From: Chrysomallon squamiferum
Lineage: Eukaryota; Mollusca; Gastropoda; Neomphalida; Peltospiridae
Length of the DNA stretch: 64,000 nucleotides
Reading direction: 5' to 3'
Assembly (NCBI GenBank): GCA_012295275.1
Contig: CM022672.1
Span: forward strand, 665,943-729,942
Below are positions 47,790 to 59,512 of this stretch, piece by piece. The first letter of the stretch is position 1, and each line of letters starts with the position of its first letter. The notes under the pieces were generated by a model that worked only from the letters and a program-made list of their open reading frames with translations, had not been told where the DNA came from and ran no database searches. A program made the translations under genes and the position numbers.

Positions 47790-48350
47790 TAGTGGTCATA
47801 GTACTAGTAAATGTACCACTATTCTTGTATTAGATGTAATAGTAGTTGAAGTAATAATAGTAAAAGTTGGGAGTTGTAGAAGTATCAGTGTTGTAATACC
47901 CATAGTAGTAATACTAGTATTATTACTAGTACTGCCAGTAATAATAATGATGATGATGATGATAACAATAACAATGATATTAATAATCATAATGACAATT
48001 AAAGCAATATTAATGCTACAAGTAGTAATAAAAATCGTGGAAGCAGTCTCATAGATGTAGTAGTAGTAGTACTAGTGGCAGTAGGTAGTAGGAGATATAA
48101 TAGTAATGTAGAGGGAGTGTTAGTACAGTTAGTAGTACTAGCAGAAGTAGCAAAATAAGAAATAGCTGTTGTAGTAGTAACAGTATTTGTGATAATAAAA
48201 GTAGCAGTAGTGGCAATGATGGTGACAGGTAATAACAGGAGCCTAGTGGGAGTTATAATAGTAATAGCAGTACTAGAAGTAACTACTAGGACATCACTGA
48301 TAATAGTGTCAGTAGAAGAAGATGTAGTATTAGTAGAAATAGTTAGGAAC
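47790..48350. repeat. AGT/ATT-rich imperfect trinucleotide tract
   Basis: About 560 bases dominated by AGT, AAT and GATGAT-type triplets inside the transposon. The minus-strand Thr/Ile/Ser-rich ORFs here (47796-47990 and 47999-48352) are by-products of the repeat. Confidence 0.85.
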
Positions 48351-49122
48351 AAAAGGTGGGAATAGACAGAGTAGTAGAAGAATTAGTGATAGAAACTTCT
48401 AATTGCCATGTGCTCAGTGGGGATTTCATGGAGTTCCTAACATGCCTGAAGCCACACTTGCTGTTAACCCTTTGGGCCTATTTGTGTAAAACATCTCATG
48501 CCATTTGGCATCTTTTCATATCCTTCAGGCACTCCTTCAGATGTCAGGTGGATTTTGACTCCAAAGAAGAGTTTTTGGTCTCACAGAAGTGTATATGTGT
48601 AGAAAATGTACATTGTAATGCATTGTATCAATCATCCGTGCATTTTTTAAATCTATATTGTGGCTAAGATTACACCTCTGAAACTTTTGTATATTTTAGT
48701 TAATATGTGGGAGATTAAATTTCAAGAAAGGTCATCTCAAGGTGACATGATCCATAAGGTTAATTTCAAGGTCATAACAAAGGTCAAACAGTCAGTGTAC
48801 CCCCAACATTCTCCAAACTGAACAATAATGGCAGATTTGGAATCCTTGTCATATTGCCTTTTCAACAATACCAATTTTATGAAGATTTGCCCAGTAGTTC
48901 CTGAGATATGAGGGTTCAAAGATTGGTGGTCATGCCCATATTGGCCAAAAATCTCAAAATTTGGGAGGGAGGGTGGCATATCTCCCACACCACTGGCCCA
49001 ATTGGCTTAAAATTTTGTATTTGGTGCTGTGGGACCCCTATCAACAAGGATACCTAGTTTCATAAAAATCGGAAATGGTCAGGTTTAACTCATTGGGTGA
49101 TTTGACACGGAACGACCCTGAT

Positions 49123-49383
49123 GCACTGGTGAAATATAATATAAAACAAAAGAAGTTCAGTGTTAATATATTTGGAATTGCACTGATGATAACTGACTTC
49201 AGTTCTGAATTAACCTACAAAGAGTTACTGTTTGAGCTCCATTTTAAAAGTGCTTATAACAAAAGTTCAGGATGAATATACTGAGGTAAGCTGCTTTATT
49301 TTACTAAAGAAAAATGATAAATAGTATTTCCAGTCTTGGTTTAGACAGTCAGACAGTTTATGTGGTGTACTTTGTTCTTACAG
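49123..49383. other. Spacer between transposon and psq2
   Basis: 261 bases of AT-rich intron ending in the TTGTTCTTACAG acceptor of psq2. Nothing else is supported. Confidence 0.6.
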
Positions 49384-49872
49384 CTGGATTCAGCAAACCG
49401 AATGTTAATGAGGAGAGTAGGTAGCAAAGGTTGTTACACGTCAGAAAGTTTGAACGCTGCAGTTCAGGCTGTCATGGAGAAACGGATGAGTGCCAAAGAT
49501 GCTTCTGCCCACTACAACATTCCACGAGCAACTATTTATGACAAACTGCCTCGACCCACCAAACAGCAGGCAAAGACAGCCATTTTGACATCTGCTGAGG
49601 AAGAGGAGCTAGCTAACTTCATAATTGACAGACATGAAAGTGGCAGACCTCTCACAAAGATAGAGGTGCTGAAGAAAGTGAAAATGTTGTGTTACACCAA
49701 GTTTGATGAGTCAGGTGATCAGGGGTCAGTCAGATCAACCATACTGCAGAGGATCACAGAGAAACCTCCTGACTATTTCTGGTTGTCAAACTTTTGTAAA
49801 AGACATCCTAGAGTCAATGGTCTCTTTCAGACCAGCAGTCACCTAATGGAAAAGTATGCAGCAAATGATTAG
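49384..49872 (+). CDS. Gene 3 alternative terminal exon psq2
   Basis: The acceptor TTGTTCTTACAG precedes 49384. Phase 0, 162 residues, the longest of the array; stop at 49872. The psq HTH starts near residue 18 (CYTSESLNAAVQAVM) with recognition segment IPRATIYDKLP. The second HTH runs from LTSAEEEELANFI to PDYFWLSNFCKRHPRV. The loop before the last helix is extended (about 20 residues more than psq4). psq1 and psq2 share NFCKR where the rest have FLKR or FLRR, so they form a subgroup. There is no DDE domain. AATAAA follows at 50082. Confidence 0.9.
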   Translation: MDSANRMLMRRVGSKGCYTSESLNAAVQAVMEKRMSAKDASAHYNIPRATIYDKLPRPTKQQAKTAILTSAEEEELANFIIDRHESGRPLTKIEVLKKVKMLCYTKFDESGDQGSVRSTILQRITEKPPDYFWLSNFCKRHPRVNGLFQTSSHLMEKYAAND

Positions 49873-50815
49873 TTGGTGTGAGAGACCACTGTGCCGGTGT
49901 GTTTAAACAAAAAAAATATTTAAATAATCATTTGTTACAGAAAAAGGAGGATCCTTAAAAATATTACATTCACTGAACAATTTAAAAAAAGTTTGGATTG
50001 TTAAAAATACATAATACAAGTTTTATTATGACAGAATTAGTTTTTGTTAGCAACATGATGTTCTAAAGGTAACAATTATAAAATAAAGGACCATCAGAAA
50101 ATAAAAATAATCTTCTTACTATTATTGTTTTTATTTTGTTAAAATAGGCAAACTATTTAACAGACGTATAATTTGCTCCTAATTTTCATTACTTCTCACA
50201 GAAAATGAACAGTGTTTGAAATAATTTAACATTATTATTGCATATTATTGAATAATTAATGCTGATAAAAGTGAAAATGTATCTCAGTTATTTCATTTAC
50301 AGATAGTTAACTGGACATCATACTTAAAATAAAATTATTACATTCAGTAGGTTTGTTTTGTGTCAAAAATCACATTCTAAATTCAGTGACTGGCAAATAT
50401 TTTATTTTGTCTACATATCAAATCCAAGGTTGTGGAGTTGCATCATGTTTTTAATCACACATTATTTCTCCATTAAACATGTATTGGAGAGAAACAAACA
50501 AGACAATTTATTAGTATTATGAATGGTTCTCACTGGATTTTAAAGTAATATGTAATGGATAAAATATTTTAAGTAGGTATTAAATGTTTGTTTAACAACA
50601 AATGGTATTTTTCATGAACAAGCAAGGAAATCTATAACATGCAGGAATCTGGAACTGTGGTTAAGAGTGTTGTGAAGTTGACGTGTGCTGGCTGGAATTA
50701 ACAGAATGTTTTGCTAGGTCCTGGTGTTTTTAATAAATTCAGTTTGTTGTGTCACATTCATTCAGTCAGCTCCTGCCAGTCTGTTGACTTTTAAAACAAG
50801 TATCCTCTTTTACAG

Positions 50816-51211
50816 GATTCTACACGATTGTTCCCCTCCAATCCTCGATCACGATTCCAGTACTCTGCGTCTGACTTGGCAGCTGCTACACACGAAGTGC
50901 TTACCAAGAAGATGACCATAGTGGAAGCAGCTGAAACATTTAACATTCCCTGTCATGCCCTCTCAGCCAAACTCCCGCTGATACGACCACGGAGAACAAA
51001 CAATATTTTAACTGAAGAAGAAGATAATGCACTTGTTGAGATCTTGTTAAAGAGGAGTCAGCTGGGTGATCCCATGACCAGGTCAGAAGCTTTGATTGAG
51101 GTGAAGAATATCATTGAGGGAAGCCCAAGAGAAAAAGGTCTCAAAAGAATGCCAGGATTTCATTGGCTAAGGAACTTTCTCAGGAGGCATCCAGATGTAA
51201 CACTTAAATAG
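50816..51211 (+). CDS. Gene 3 alternative terminal exon psq3 (divergent recognition helix)
   Basis: The acceptor CTCTTTTACAG precedes 50816. Phase 0, 131 residues, stop at 51211. The first HTH (QYSASDLAAATHEVL...AAETFNIP) has recognition segment PCHALSAKLP in place of the PESTLKRKLP type seen in its neighbours, so its basic contact residues are lost. The second HTH is intact (LTEEEDNALVEIL, PMTRSEALIEVK, GFHWLRNFLRRHPDV). It may bind DNA mainly through the second HTH or with a different target. AATAAA follows at 51317. Confidence 0.9.
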   Translation, partial: DSTRLFPSNPRSRFQYSASDLAAATHEVLTKKMTIVEAAETFNIPCHALSAKLPLIRPRRTNNILTEEEDNALVEILLKRSQLGDPMTRSEALIEVKNIIEGSPREKGLKRMPGFHWLRNFLRRHPDVTLK

Positions 51212-52454
51212 ACTGATTGGAAAAATCTTAGAAAATTTGTCTAATTTACTGAATGTTAGTGATTAAGCATGACAACCTGTATAGATAATTTCAGAAAGTC
51301 CTCAAGACATATAAGTAATAAATTAGCAGATAGAACGAATTAGTCTTAGTCAAATAACAGAAGATGAATTTTTAGAATTCATTTATCAAAACATTTCTAG
51401 TAAACAAAGAAAAATCACTAATGATTCTGGAATGTATTGCTGTGTCCACTGTTTGTGTTATTTTATTATTTCTGGTTCTAATACATCTTAAACTGTGTCT
51501 GATGATGACAGACAGCAGAGAAATGAGACATGTAATAAATGTTTCAGTACAAGATCATTGTGAACACAGTTACTCTATAACAGCCTGACTGTATCATTCC
51601 AAACTGCGTTCTTTCATTAACTTGTTGTTTTAATTTACATTAGAAAAATACCTAAAACACATCAAATGGATGTTTATTTTTATTTTATGTTTTATTATTT
51701 TTTATATATATTTTCAGTTAAAGCTGAGTAAATCTCTCTCTCTATATAAATAAAACCAAACAGCCAGTAACATAAGAACATTTTGTTCATCTACTGATAG
51801 ATGCGTAATAAAAATCTTCATGTTCATTCCCTTTTGTGTTTTGTATCTATTTTAATTAATTATATATCACAAAATCAATATATATCATATCTTTATTTCT
51901 CAAATAGAATGTACTTGTGTTTCAATAAGCTATACAAATAAATGCTGCCACAATTTTGCTAAAAATATAATTATTTTACAAACAGATACTAACAATTTGA
52001 AGCCAGTTCTATGAAAATGTAATAATAAATATACTTGTATGCTTTATGCAGAAAGTATCAATTTTATTACATTGTGCATGGATTTCATAAGCTTCAACAG
52101 TTAATTACTTGATATTTTAATTTGTATATCTCAGGGTATTTAATTTAGGGGCTTGTGTAAATTTAAAAGTAACAAAGTACATTACAGTTTTTCAGTTTAC
52201 AAACCATTTTCTTGATATGTTATGTCAAAGTTTCACTTCCATTGTTTTTCTCTTCGAGTCTGAATTATATTTTTGGAATAAATTAAGGGAACATGATTAT
52301 CCTAATAAAAAATAACAAAACTGTATCTGGTTTTGCTCTAATTTCTGTTGTTTTAATTCTTGTTTTAAATAGAAAATTATATTCTTGAATTAATCCCTTT
52401 CAATTTGAAATTATTTTATTTCAGTATTACATAAGAACATATTACACTGGAGGG

Positions 52455-52486
<32 letters not shown>

Positions 52487-52813
52487 AAAAATAAAAATAA
52501 TAAACAGCCCTTAATAGAATAAATAATGATTTTACCTCTGTTAGATAACAGATGTTTCCTTTATTATTACTCATTATTATTATCATTCACCTGTATGTTT
52601 ATGTTCAGAGTAAAAACATATGTCAAAGATATGATTGTATGAAAATCCATGAAGTAGCAAATTCATACTCATTATGATACAGTACCCACTAAGTGTGCTC
52701 TTTCTCACTGTCAATACAAAGAAAACTCTCTCACTTTATGGAGAATGTTGTTATTTTTATGTTTAGTTTTGTGTTAAATGTTAGTCACACTGACACTGGT
52801 ACGTTTGTTTCAG
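51212..52813. other. Spacer between psq3 and psq4
   Basis: About 1.6 kb of AT-rich sequence with an (AAC)n tract near 52460-52485 and short CT runs. No psq remnant is seen. Confidence 0.6.
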
Positions 52814-53230
52814 AAGAGATACTGCACTGACCCCTCTCAGTTAAGTGTCTTTAAGAAGTACTCATCGAAGATGATGGAAAATGCTGTCAGAGCAGTGGTG
52901 GAAAACCACTGGACTATCTTCAAAGCGAGTTCTGTGTTCCAGGTCCCAAAGTCGACTCTAAGACGGAAAGTGCCGATAATGCTAGGAACACCAAAAGGGG
53001 AGTCTGTCTTGAGCAGGGAGGAGGAGGAGAGTCTGGCTCACCTGATGAGAAGGCGAGCAGAGGAGAAAAACCCAATGTCAAGACAGGAATTGTTTAGAGA
53101 GGTCAAGAGAATCATTGATGCAAATCCAAGACCAAACCACTTCAAGGAAAACATGCCTGGTTATGGCTGGTTGATTTTCTTCTTGAAACGCAATCCTGAT
53201 ATAAAAGATTGTCTTAAAACAGATAAATGA
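52814..53230 (+). CDS. Gene 3 alternative terminal exon psq4
   Basis: The acceptor ACGTTTGTTTCAG precedes 52814. Phase 0, 138 residues, stop at 53230. The psq HTH is KYSSKMMENAVRAVV...SSVFQVPKSTLRRKVP. The second HTH is LSREEEESLAHLMRRR, then PMSRQELFREVKRII and GYGWLIFFLKRNPDI. It shares SRQELFREVK with psq5, so these adjacent exons are probably a duplicate pair. AATAAA begins directly after the stop (53231). No catalytic domain follows. Confidence 0.9.
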   Translation, partial: KRYCTDPSQLSVFKKYSSKMMENAVRAVVENHWTIFKASSVFQVPKSTLRRKVPIMLGTPKGESVLSREEEESLAHLMRRRAEEKNPMSRQELFREVKRIIDANPRPNHFKENMPGYGWLIFFLKRNPDIKDCLKTDK

Positions 53231-53968
53231 AATAAAGAAAGATATTTACAAGTAATCCTGACTTCTTTTGTTGTGAGCTTGGAAATGAAAATGAAATCAA
53301 TACAAACCTGTTTGTTTCATTGTTGACTTTTGGATTATGTAAATATGTGCGGTATTTCAAAGTTGTCATGACAGTCAGACAATGGAGTGGTTATGATCCT
53401 TGCTCTGAACTTTACTGGATTAAGACGTGTCAGACACAGAGTTAAACACTGGTGATTCTTAAATTGGCAAGAAGAAAATAAAACTACGTAAACAGAATAT
53501 TTTTGTAGCTTGTCATTTTGAAGATATTTTTCCTTACCTACATATATAAATTACTGTTTAATGAAAAAAAAAATAAAAATTTCTCTTTGATAGCCAAATT
53601 CATTTGTAGTTGTGTTTTCAATGTAAATAGAAAAAGGATTTATTTGTATAAATATTGTCTCTAAATTTCAACACTACACACTTTTTTTTTAGGTGACAAA
53701 ACACTGTGATCTTTGATCAGTCGCTTGATAATTTGTAGTCAGCTTGATAATTTGTAGTCAGCTAATTAGATGTGATTTTGTAAACAATTCTTGTCTTCAG
53801 TTTGTTTCGCATCATCTGTAGTAAGTAAGAACTCTAACAGTTAAGAATTAAGGATAAAGGAAAACTAACATAATAAATGTTTTCCACCTCTTGTGAATGA
53901 CATTGTAATGTTACAGCTAACTAAATATTTTTGTTGGTGAAACATTCATACAGATGCCTCTCTTTCAG

Positions 53969-54397
53969 GATTCCTCTTTGAATTGCAACTGGAGACGCAA
54001 CTTTAAGCAGTACACTGAGGAAGATATGCAGAATGCTATTAAAGCAGTTCTTGATCAGAAATGGACAATTCTTAAAGCCAGTCAGGCTTTCAGGGTCCCA
54101 GAGACCACGTTGAAGCGCAGACTGCCGTTGATTGGGAAGTGCAATCGTCTGAAGATTCTGACAAATGAAGAAGAAAACCTGGTTGTTAAACTTATCACAG
54201 ACAGGGCCAGGGTGGGGTTGCACCTCTCCAGACAGGAACTCTTCAGAGAGGTGAAGAAAATACTAGATAAGAAACCTACACCAACACACTTCCCAGATAA
54301 CCTGCCTAGCTATGGATGGCTCATATACTTCTTAAAGCGACACCCAGAGGTGCCCAAGCACTACTTGAAACCAAAGTGTTCACAGCAGCCAGATTAA
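53969..54397 (+). CDS. Gene 3 alternative terminal exon psq5
   Basis: The acceptor CTCTCTTTCAG precedes 53969. Phase 0, 142 residues, stop at 54397. The closest to a textbook psq motif: QYTEEDMQNAIKAVLDQKW...FRVPETTLKRRLP. The second HTH runs LTNEEENLVVKLI, LSRQELFREVKKIL and SYGWLIYFLKRHPEV. The tail ends in a short basic, Cys-containing segment (KPKCSQQPD). An antisense ORF (53921-54223) is a shadow. Confidence 0.9.
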   Translation, partial: DSSLNCNWRRNFKQYTEEDMQNAIKAVLDQKWTILKASQAFRVPETTLKRRLPLIGKCNRLKILTNEEENLVVKLITDRARVGLHLSRQELFREVKKILDKKPTPTHFPDNLPSYGWLIYFLKRHPEVPKHYLKPKCSQQPD

Positions 54398-55308
54398 CTC
54401 TAAAGTTAACCAGAGAAGTTTTTATAGTTATCATATTAATTGTAGTGATGTTCATGTAGTTGTCTTTCAAAACTAGTGAAGAGAAAAGCCAATTATTCGA
54501 TTCTTTCTGTTACTTTGTTTTATCTGAGATGATGACTGGTATCAAAAAGGTAAAAATCATCTCAATGACTTTCAAAAACATTTGTGTTTAGTTCATTCTT
54601 ATTTGTAATATATTTAATCTTTATTTATATTTTAAAAGGATAACAAAAGAATCATCATGTATTAATATTAATATTTTTTAAATAATAGAAAAATGGAAAT
54701 AAAAATTGTATAAAGAGGCTGTATAGGAAATACTTTATTATTATTATTTTTTTTATACACGCCCATTATTTATTTAGCCAGTTCATCACAGATGGTTTAT
54801 ATAATATAAAAAAGAAAGTAGAAGAAGAAGAAAAAAAAAAACCCTCCCCAAAAAAAAACATAAAACTTTTAAAAGCACTCAGTGTGTTGGCATAATAATT
54901 CCTGAGTTGTATAATCAATGTATAAAATGATGTGTGACATCAAATAAGTGTTAGTAATAAAAAACTGAGGTGTCAACATCTGTTGCATATCGAGATTCAT
55001 CATCTGAATGTGCTGCCAGCTTTGTAAGCTCTAAAAGTTACACATGCCAGGATCATTTCAGATCTGATTAAAATACTGCCTCCAGTGTTTTCTTGTGAGA
55101 AAATGAACCAAGATCTTATTTATTGTATTTCTTGCATACATAAAGCAGTAATGTTCTTAATTCTTTTTACAATTCAAATTTTATTATTTTATTCGTTGTA
55201 TATAAATTGCACATTATAATTTCTCTAAATAATATCTTGGGCCTGTTTGGAAAGAATATTAATTATACACAACTGCATGTTTGTGTTTGTGTTTGTGTGT
55301 CTGCTTGT

Positions 55309-55340
<32 letters not shown>

Positions 55341-55530
55341 TTCTGTTTTCCCTATAGCTCCTTCTCTGCATGCTTCTAAGTTGTAAGATATTTTACTATT
55401 TTAAAGACAAAACTTGAAGGCAGTGATCCAGCATACTATTGTATTTGTAAAGGAATATTACCCTGCTTTATCATTCTTGATTTCTTGATTAGCTGAGCAA
55501 GTTTCACAGTTGTTGTGGCCTATGTTTCAG

Positions 55531-55880
55531 GATTCAGCAAGTTGTGAGATTCTTCATGTTTTGGGAAGGTCTAAGTCCTATACAGATGATGATGTAAACA
55601 ATGCTGTAGTTGCAGTAGTTAATCATAAGTGGTCAGTTCAGCAGGCCAGCAAAGCTTTCAGTGTTGCGTGTGAGGTGGTCAAGATACTATTCTGACACGG
55701 GCAGAGGAGAGACAGCTGGTAGTGTTAATACTGAAGAGAACAAGGTTACCAGTGGTCAGTAGACAATAAAACTAATAAGTGAAAATCCCAGACCAGACTG
55801 TGTGAAAAACTCTGAACCAAGTTTTGACTGGCTTATCAACCCAGAAATAATGAGAGATTCTTTGAAATCATCTTACGTAT
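55531..55880 (+). pseudogene. Gene 3 decayed terminal exon psq6
   Basis: The acceptor ATGTTTCAG precedes 55531 and the phase 0 frame DSASCEILHVLGRSKSY... gives a good first HTH (SYTDDDVNNAVVAVV...FSVA). The recognition helix and linker (the part that would read PESTLKRKLP and onward) are deleted, and the frame stops at 55695. In another frame downstream, ILTRAEERQLVVLILKR, ENPRPDCVKN and FDWLI are recognisable as the second HTH, with a further stop between them. The exon is therefore broken by a deletion with frameshift. A short product with half an HTH could still be made, since the acceptor is intact. Confidence 0.85.
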
Positions 55881-56629
55881 GTCACCTGATGGCACCTTCC
55901 TGTTTGTTAAATGTGGCCTGTTTCCCATTCCAGCAACTGACCTCTTATCATAAGCTGTATTACATACTTTCCTGAGAGAAACAGAATTAGATTTACAACT
56001 TTCCATAAGCAGCAATAACTAAATATGTGAATAAAATTAATGTACAAATGAGTTGAAGTTATGTTGCTTGATGAATACTTCTTGTAATTTTGTCTTAAAC
56101 ACTGAGTACATTTTTATAAAATAGTTTCAAGTCCTGATTCTTTTCAGTTGCTGTTATTATTTATATATTTGTCTTAGTTGTCTTGTAAACAGCGTAGAGT
56201 TGTTTCATACAAATATACAGTATAATATATATCTACCTGTTTACCTTTATGCAAGAACACATACATACATATATATAAACATATATAAGATAATTACATG
56301 TATGCATATGGTATACAGACACATCAATATACTTAAATATAGCACAGTATACAAATTTTAATGATGCAGTCATTATATCAACAACTGGTTATCTTGGTTA
56401 TCAGATGTATGTGTGTCTTTGCATGTGTGTTTTTATTGTGTGTTTGTGTGTCTGTATTGTGTGTGTTCGTGTGCGTGCGTGTGAAATATCACTTAGAAAA
56501 TTGTATCAATCTCTTCAGAAGACTTCACTGTCAGAATTACCAAAATCAGATAGAAAATTAATGAGTAGAGCTGTCTTGTAACAAAACAAACATTAATTTG
56601 TTTTACACCATACCCATCCTTCCTTGCAG

Positions 56630-57052
56630 GCTGTGTTACAGCTGGTGGAAATTAACCATTACAAGAAGTACACCAGAGGCTCACTTGTGGAGGCCGTCAC
56701 TTCAGTCATAGAAAACAAAATGTCCATTGTAGAAGCTAGCAAGGTTTTCAAAATCCCAGAGTCCACCATGAAAAGAAAGCTGCCTCTGGTGTATGCACCA
56801 GGTAAAAAAACATCACTATTGACCAGGGAGCAGGATGAACAGTTGGCCAACATGATGATGAGTAGATTACTGAAAGGAACACCAATGTCTATGACGGAGG
56901 TGTGGAAAGAGGTGAAGATCATGCAGGAAACGGAGAGCAAGTCAGATTACATAAAGAAGCTGGTTCCAGACTGGTTGTGGCTAATTTTCTTTCTCAAACG
57001 ACACCCATCTTTACCCAAAGATTATTTCAAAAATGACCCAGTTGGGAATTAA
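56630..57052 (+). CDS. Gene 3 alternative terminal exon psq7
   Basis: The acceptor CCTTCCTTGCAG precedes 56630. Phase 0, 140 residues, stop at 57052. The psq HTH is KYTRGSLVEAVTSVI...FKIPESTMKRKLP. The second HTH is LTREQDEQLANMMM, PMSMTEVWKEVK and PDWLWLIFFLKRHPSL, followed by PKDYFKN. The PMSM motif and PKD ending are shared with psq9. All helices are present and there is no DDE domain. Confidence 0.9.
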   Translation, partial: AVLQLVEINHYKKYTRGSLVEAVTSVIENKMSIVEASKVFKIPESTMKRKLPLVYAPGKKTSLLTREQDEQLANMMMSRLLKGTPMSMTEVWKEVKIMQETESKSDYIKKLVPDWLWLIFFLKRHPSLPKDYFKNDPVGN

Positions 57053-57852
57053 GGCAGTGTTTGAATTTTCTTCTAGAAATTTGAAAAAAGGTAATTTTGT
57101 GTTTGAAACCACATGTAAGATAAAATAATTCACAGTTGAAGAACCATCAAGCAACAGAATTGTAATGATTAAAAAAGTAATGAAGGCAGTGATTAGTAAA
57201 GAGCAGATTGTTGACAGTGGGAAATGAAATTGATGTCAGTACAGAACAGTATTGTATTGAGAGTCAGCTGGTTTTCTCAATACTGCACAGATAAAACAGT
57301 TTGTTAGTTTTGTTAATTTAATATTTGTGTGTACATACAGAGTCCAGGAAACATTCAAATAATTTACTTCTGGTTTGGCATTTTTGTTTTGCCATTGAAA
57401 ATTCAAATGTAAATGAACATGTACATCCTTCAGCTGTTCTGTTATTTGACTCCATCTGTTATAAATATTTGTCTTTTTGAGACACTTCGATTTTACAGCT
57501 TTTAAATGAGCTTATTAAAAAACCCATAAAGTTATTCTGAAGTTCAGACAAGTTAACTATGAACTCTACATCATAAACTATTAGACGTTGTTTCTAAACT
57601 GTATAGCTTTACCAATAATTTTTAGGAGACAGTCATATCAGACATTTTAAATTAAACCTGCAAAGTGTATCTCATTGAAAACAAAGTGAACATCTGTATC
57701 TGACATTGTTAGAAGTGTGAGAAGTATTTGTGAATAGAACAATGGGTTACAAAGCACTTTCTATCTGAGTATTGGCTTCTCAGTGAAAATGAAAGAGACT
57801 AATTATTTGTGGTTGATAAGTAGAATATTTACCCTGTGTACGCTTGTTTCAG

Positions 57853-58278
57853 GGGATGGGCTGGCGTTTTGACAGTAGAAGTAGATATCGCAGCTACAAC
57901 CAGCACGACATGCAGAGAGCCATCAGAGCCGTTATAGAAGACAGATGTTCCATTAGCAGTGCGAGCAGACAGTACAGTGTGCCAGCGACAACGCTGAAGC
58001 GTAAATTGCCCGTTGTACGCAGTCGCCGTCAGCACAGAACACTGCTGACTGAGGAGCAGGAGAGCGAGCTGGTGAAGCTGATGTTGCAAAATCTGCACAG
58101 TGGTCGTCCCCTGTCTAAGAGTGAAGTGTGTGGCGAGGCCAAGAAACTGCTAGATTTATACTCTCCACGAGCCTCTCTCTTCAAAGTGAGCGCACCAGAC
58201 TGGTCGTGGCTTGTCTACTTTCTCAAACGAAATCCTCAGATACCTAGAGATTACTTCTTGTCAGCCAAAAAACACTGA
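57853..58278 (+). CDS. Gene 3 alternative terminal exon psq8
   Basis: The acceptor GCTTGTTTCAG precedes 57853. Phase 0, 141 residues, stop at 58278. The psq HTH is SYNQHDMQRAIRAVI...YSVPATTLKRKLP, preceded by an Arg-rich arm (DSRSRYRS) that may add minor-groove contacts. The second HTH is LTEEQESELVKLML, PLSKSEVCGEAKKLL and PDWSWLVYFLKRNPQI. Its codon use is GC-richer than its neighbours. AATAAA follows at about 58546. Confidence 0.9.
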   Translation, partial: GMGWRFDSRSRYRSYNQHDMQRAIRAVIEDRCSISSASRQYSVPATTLKRKLPVVRSRRQHRTLLTEEQESELVKLMLQNLHSGRPLSKSEVCGEAKKLLDLYSPRASLFKVSAPDWSWLVYFLKRNPQIPRDYFLSAKKH

Positions 58279-58719
58279 TTGTTACTGTAATCAGCCATGT
58301 AAATCTGTCTGAAAACAGCAATACAGCATGTTAACTTTTCTTTTATTTATTTAAATATATTGTACATGTTAAATGTTACATGCAGAGCCATTTTCATCTC
58401 TCTAGCATTGGTCCAGTATTAATGCTGGTAAGGCAGAATATATTCTTTAGCATTTAAGATTGTCATACGGAATACTTAAGATTCAAACCAGCTCTGATGA
58501 GTTATCTGACATTTGTTTGCCCCAATACAACAAAATACTATTTTCAAAAATAAAATTACATATTTTCGTATGATAATCTGAAGTATAATAACAAAAAACT
58601 ATGTGTTTCACATCCGTTAATAATAAAGTTTATTTATATAATGCATTTCACGTTTTATGTTGTTTGTTGTTCACTTCTATGAATTTTATCAGTAATAATG
58701 ATGCATTATTCTTCAAGGA

Positions 58720-58833
<114 letters not shown>

Positions 58834-59277
58834 ATCAGACAGATGATACATATATAGACTGGTTGTCTTGTAATTGAATTATCATGGTTACATGATGCAT
58901 GAGCTGCAGGTTTACACAAGTTAAAAAATAAATTGTTTTTCACATAACTTTATTTTAATGAAACCACGTTTATCTTTACAGCAGTAAAAGATTAATTTTA
59001 TTACAATCTATACATTGTCCAATACATAAGAGCAATTGCAAATGAAGAAAAAACATAACGGCATAAAACCTGATTACACTATTACAATAGATTTTGAAAG
59101 CTATCATAATTAAGCAGTTTTTAACCAACCAAAATTAGCAACAACAAGAAACAAATATAATTTATCACTTTTCTTCAATTATAACATATGGCTATTTTCA
59201 TATGTACATGCTTTAGACATTTAAATGCGTTATCTTTATGGTTGTTATAATGTTTCACCATTTTCCTGTTTGCTTTT

Positions 59278-59280
<3 letters not shown>

Positions 59281-59360
<80 letters not shown>
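59281..59360. repeat. (CT)n microsatellite, about 80 bp
   Basis: Perfect CT dinucleotide run about 150 bases upstream of the psq9 acceptor. It could act as a polypyrimidine tract or pairing element in the pre-mRNA. Confidence 0.95.
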
Positions 59361-59364
<4 letters not shown>

Positions 59365-59512
59365 CATCAATATGTCTATTCAGGGTTGCTGAAAACTTGC
59401 ATAAGTAAAATCGTATATTGAAATAACAACAACAACAACAACTTACAAAAGGCAAAGAAGAGTACAAAGTAAGAAACATGGTAGTTTACAGTGGTCTATT
59501 TATTTCTTACAG

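Larger units (their letters stand above)
46516..49118. mobile_element. 2.6-kb DNA transposon with long inverted repeats, between psq1 and psq2
   Basis: The left end (GGGTCATTCCGTGTCAAATC) is mirrored at the right end (reverse complement GGGTCGTTCCGTGTCAAATC). Inverted similarity continues for roughly 240 bases inward on the left (to about 46757). On the right it is split by about 200 bp of extra sequence (arms about 48670-48790 and 49000-49118). TGAT flanks both sides (46512-46515 and 49119-49122), consistent with a 4-bp target duplication. The interior holds a decayed minus-strand coding remnant and AGT-rich trinucleotide DNA. The element is non-autonomous or dead; I do not assign the superfamily. 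Confidence 0.82.
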
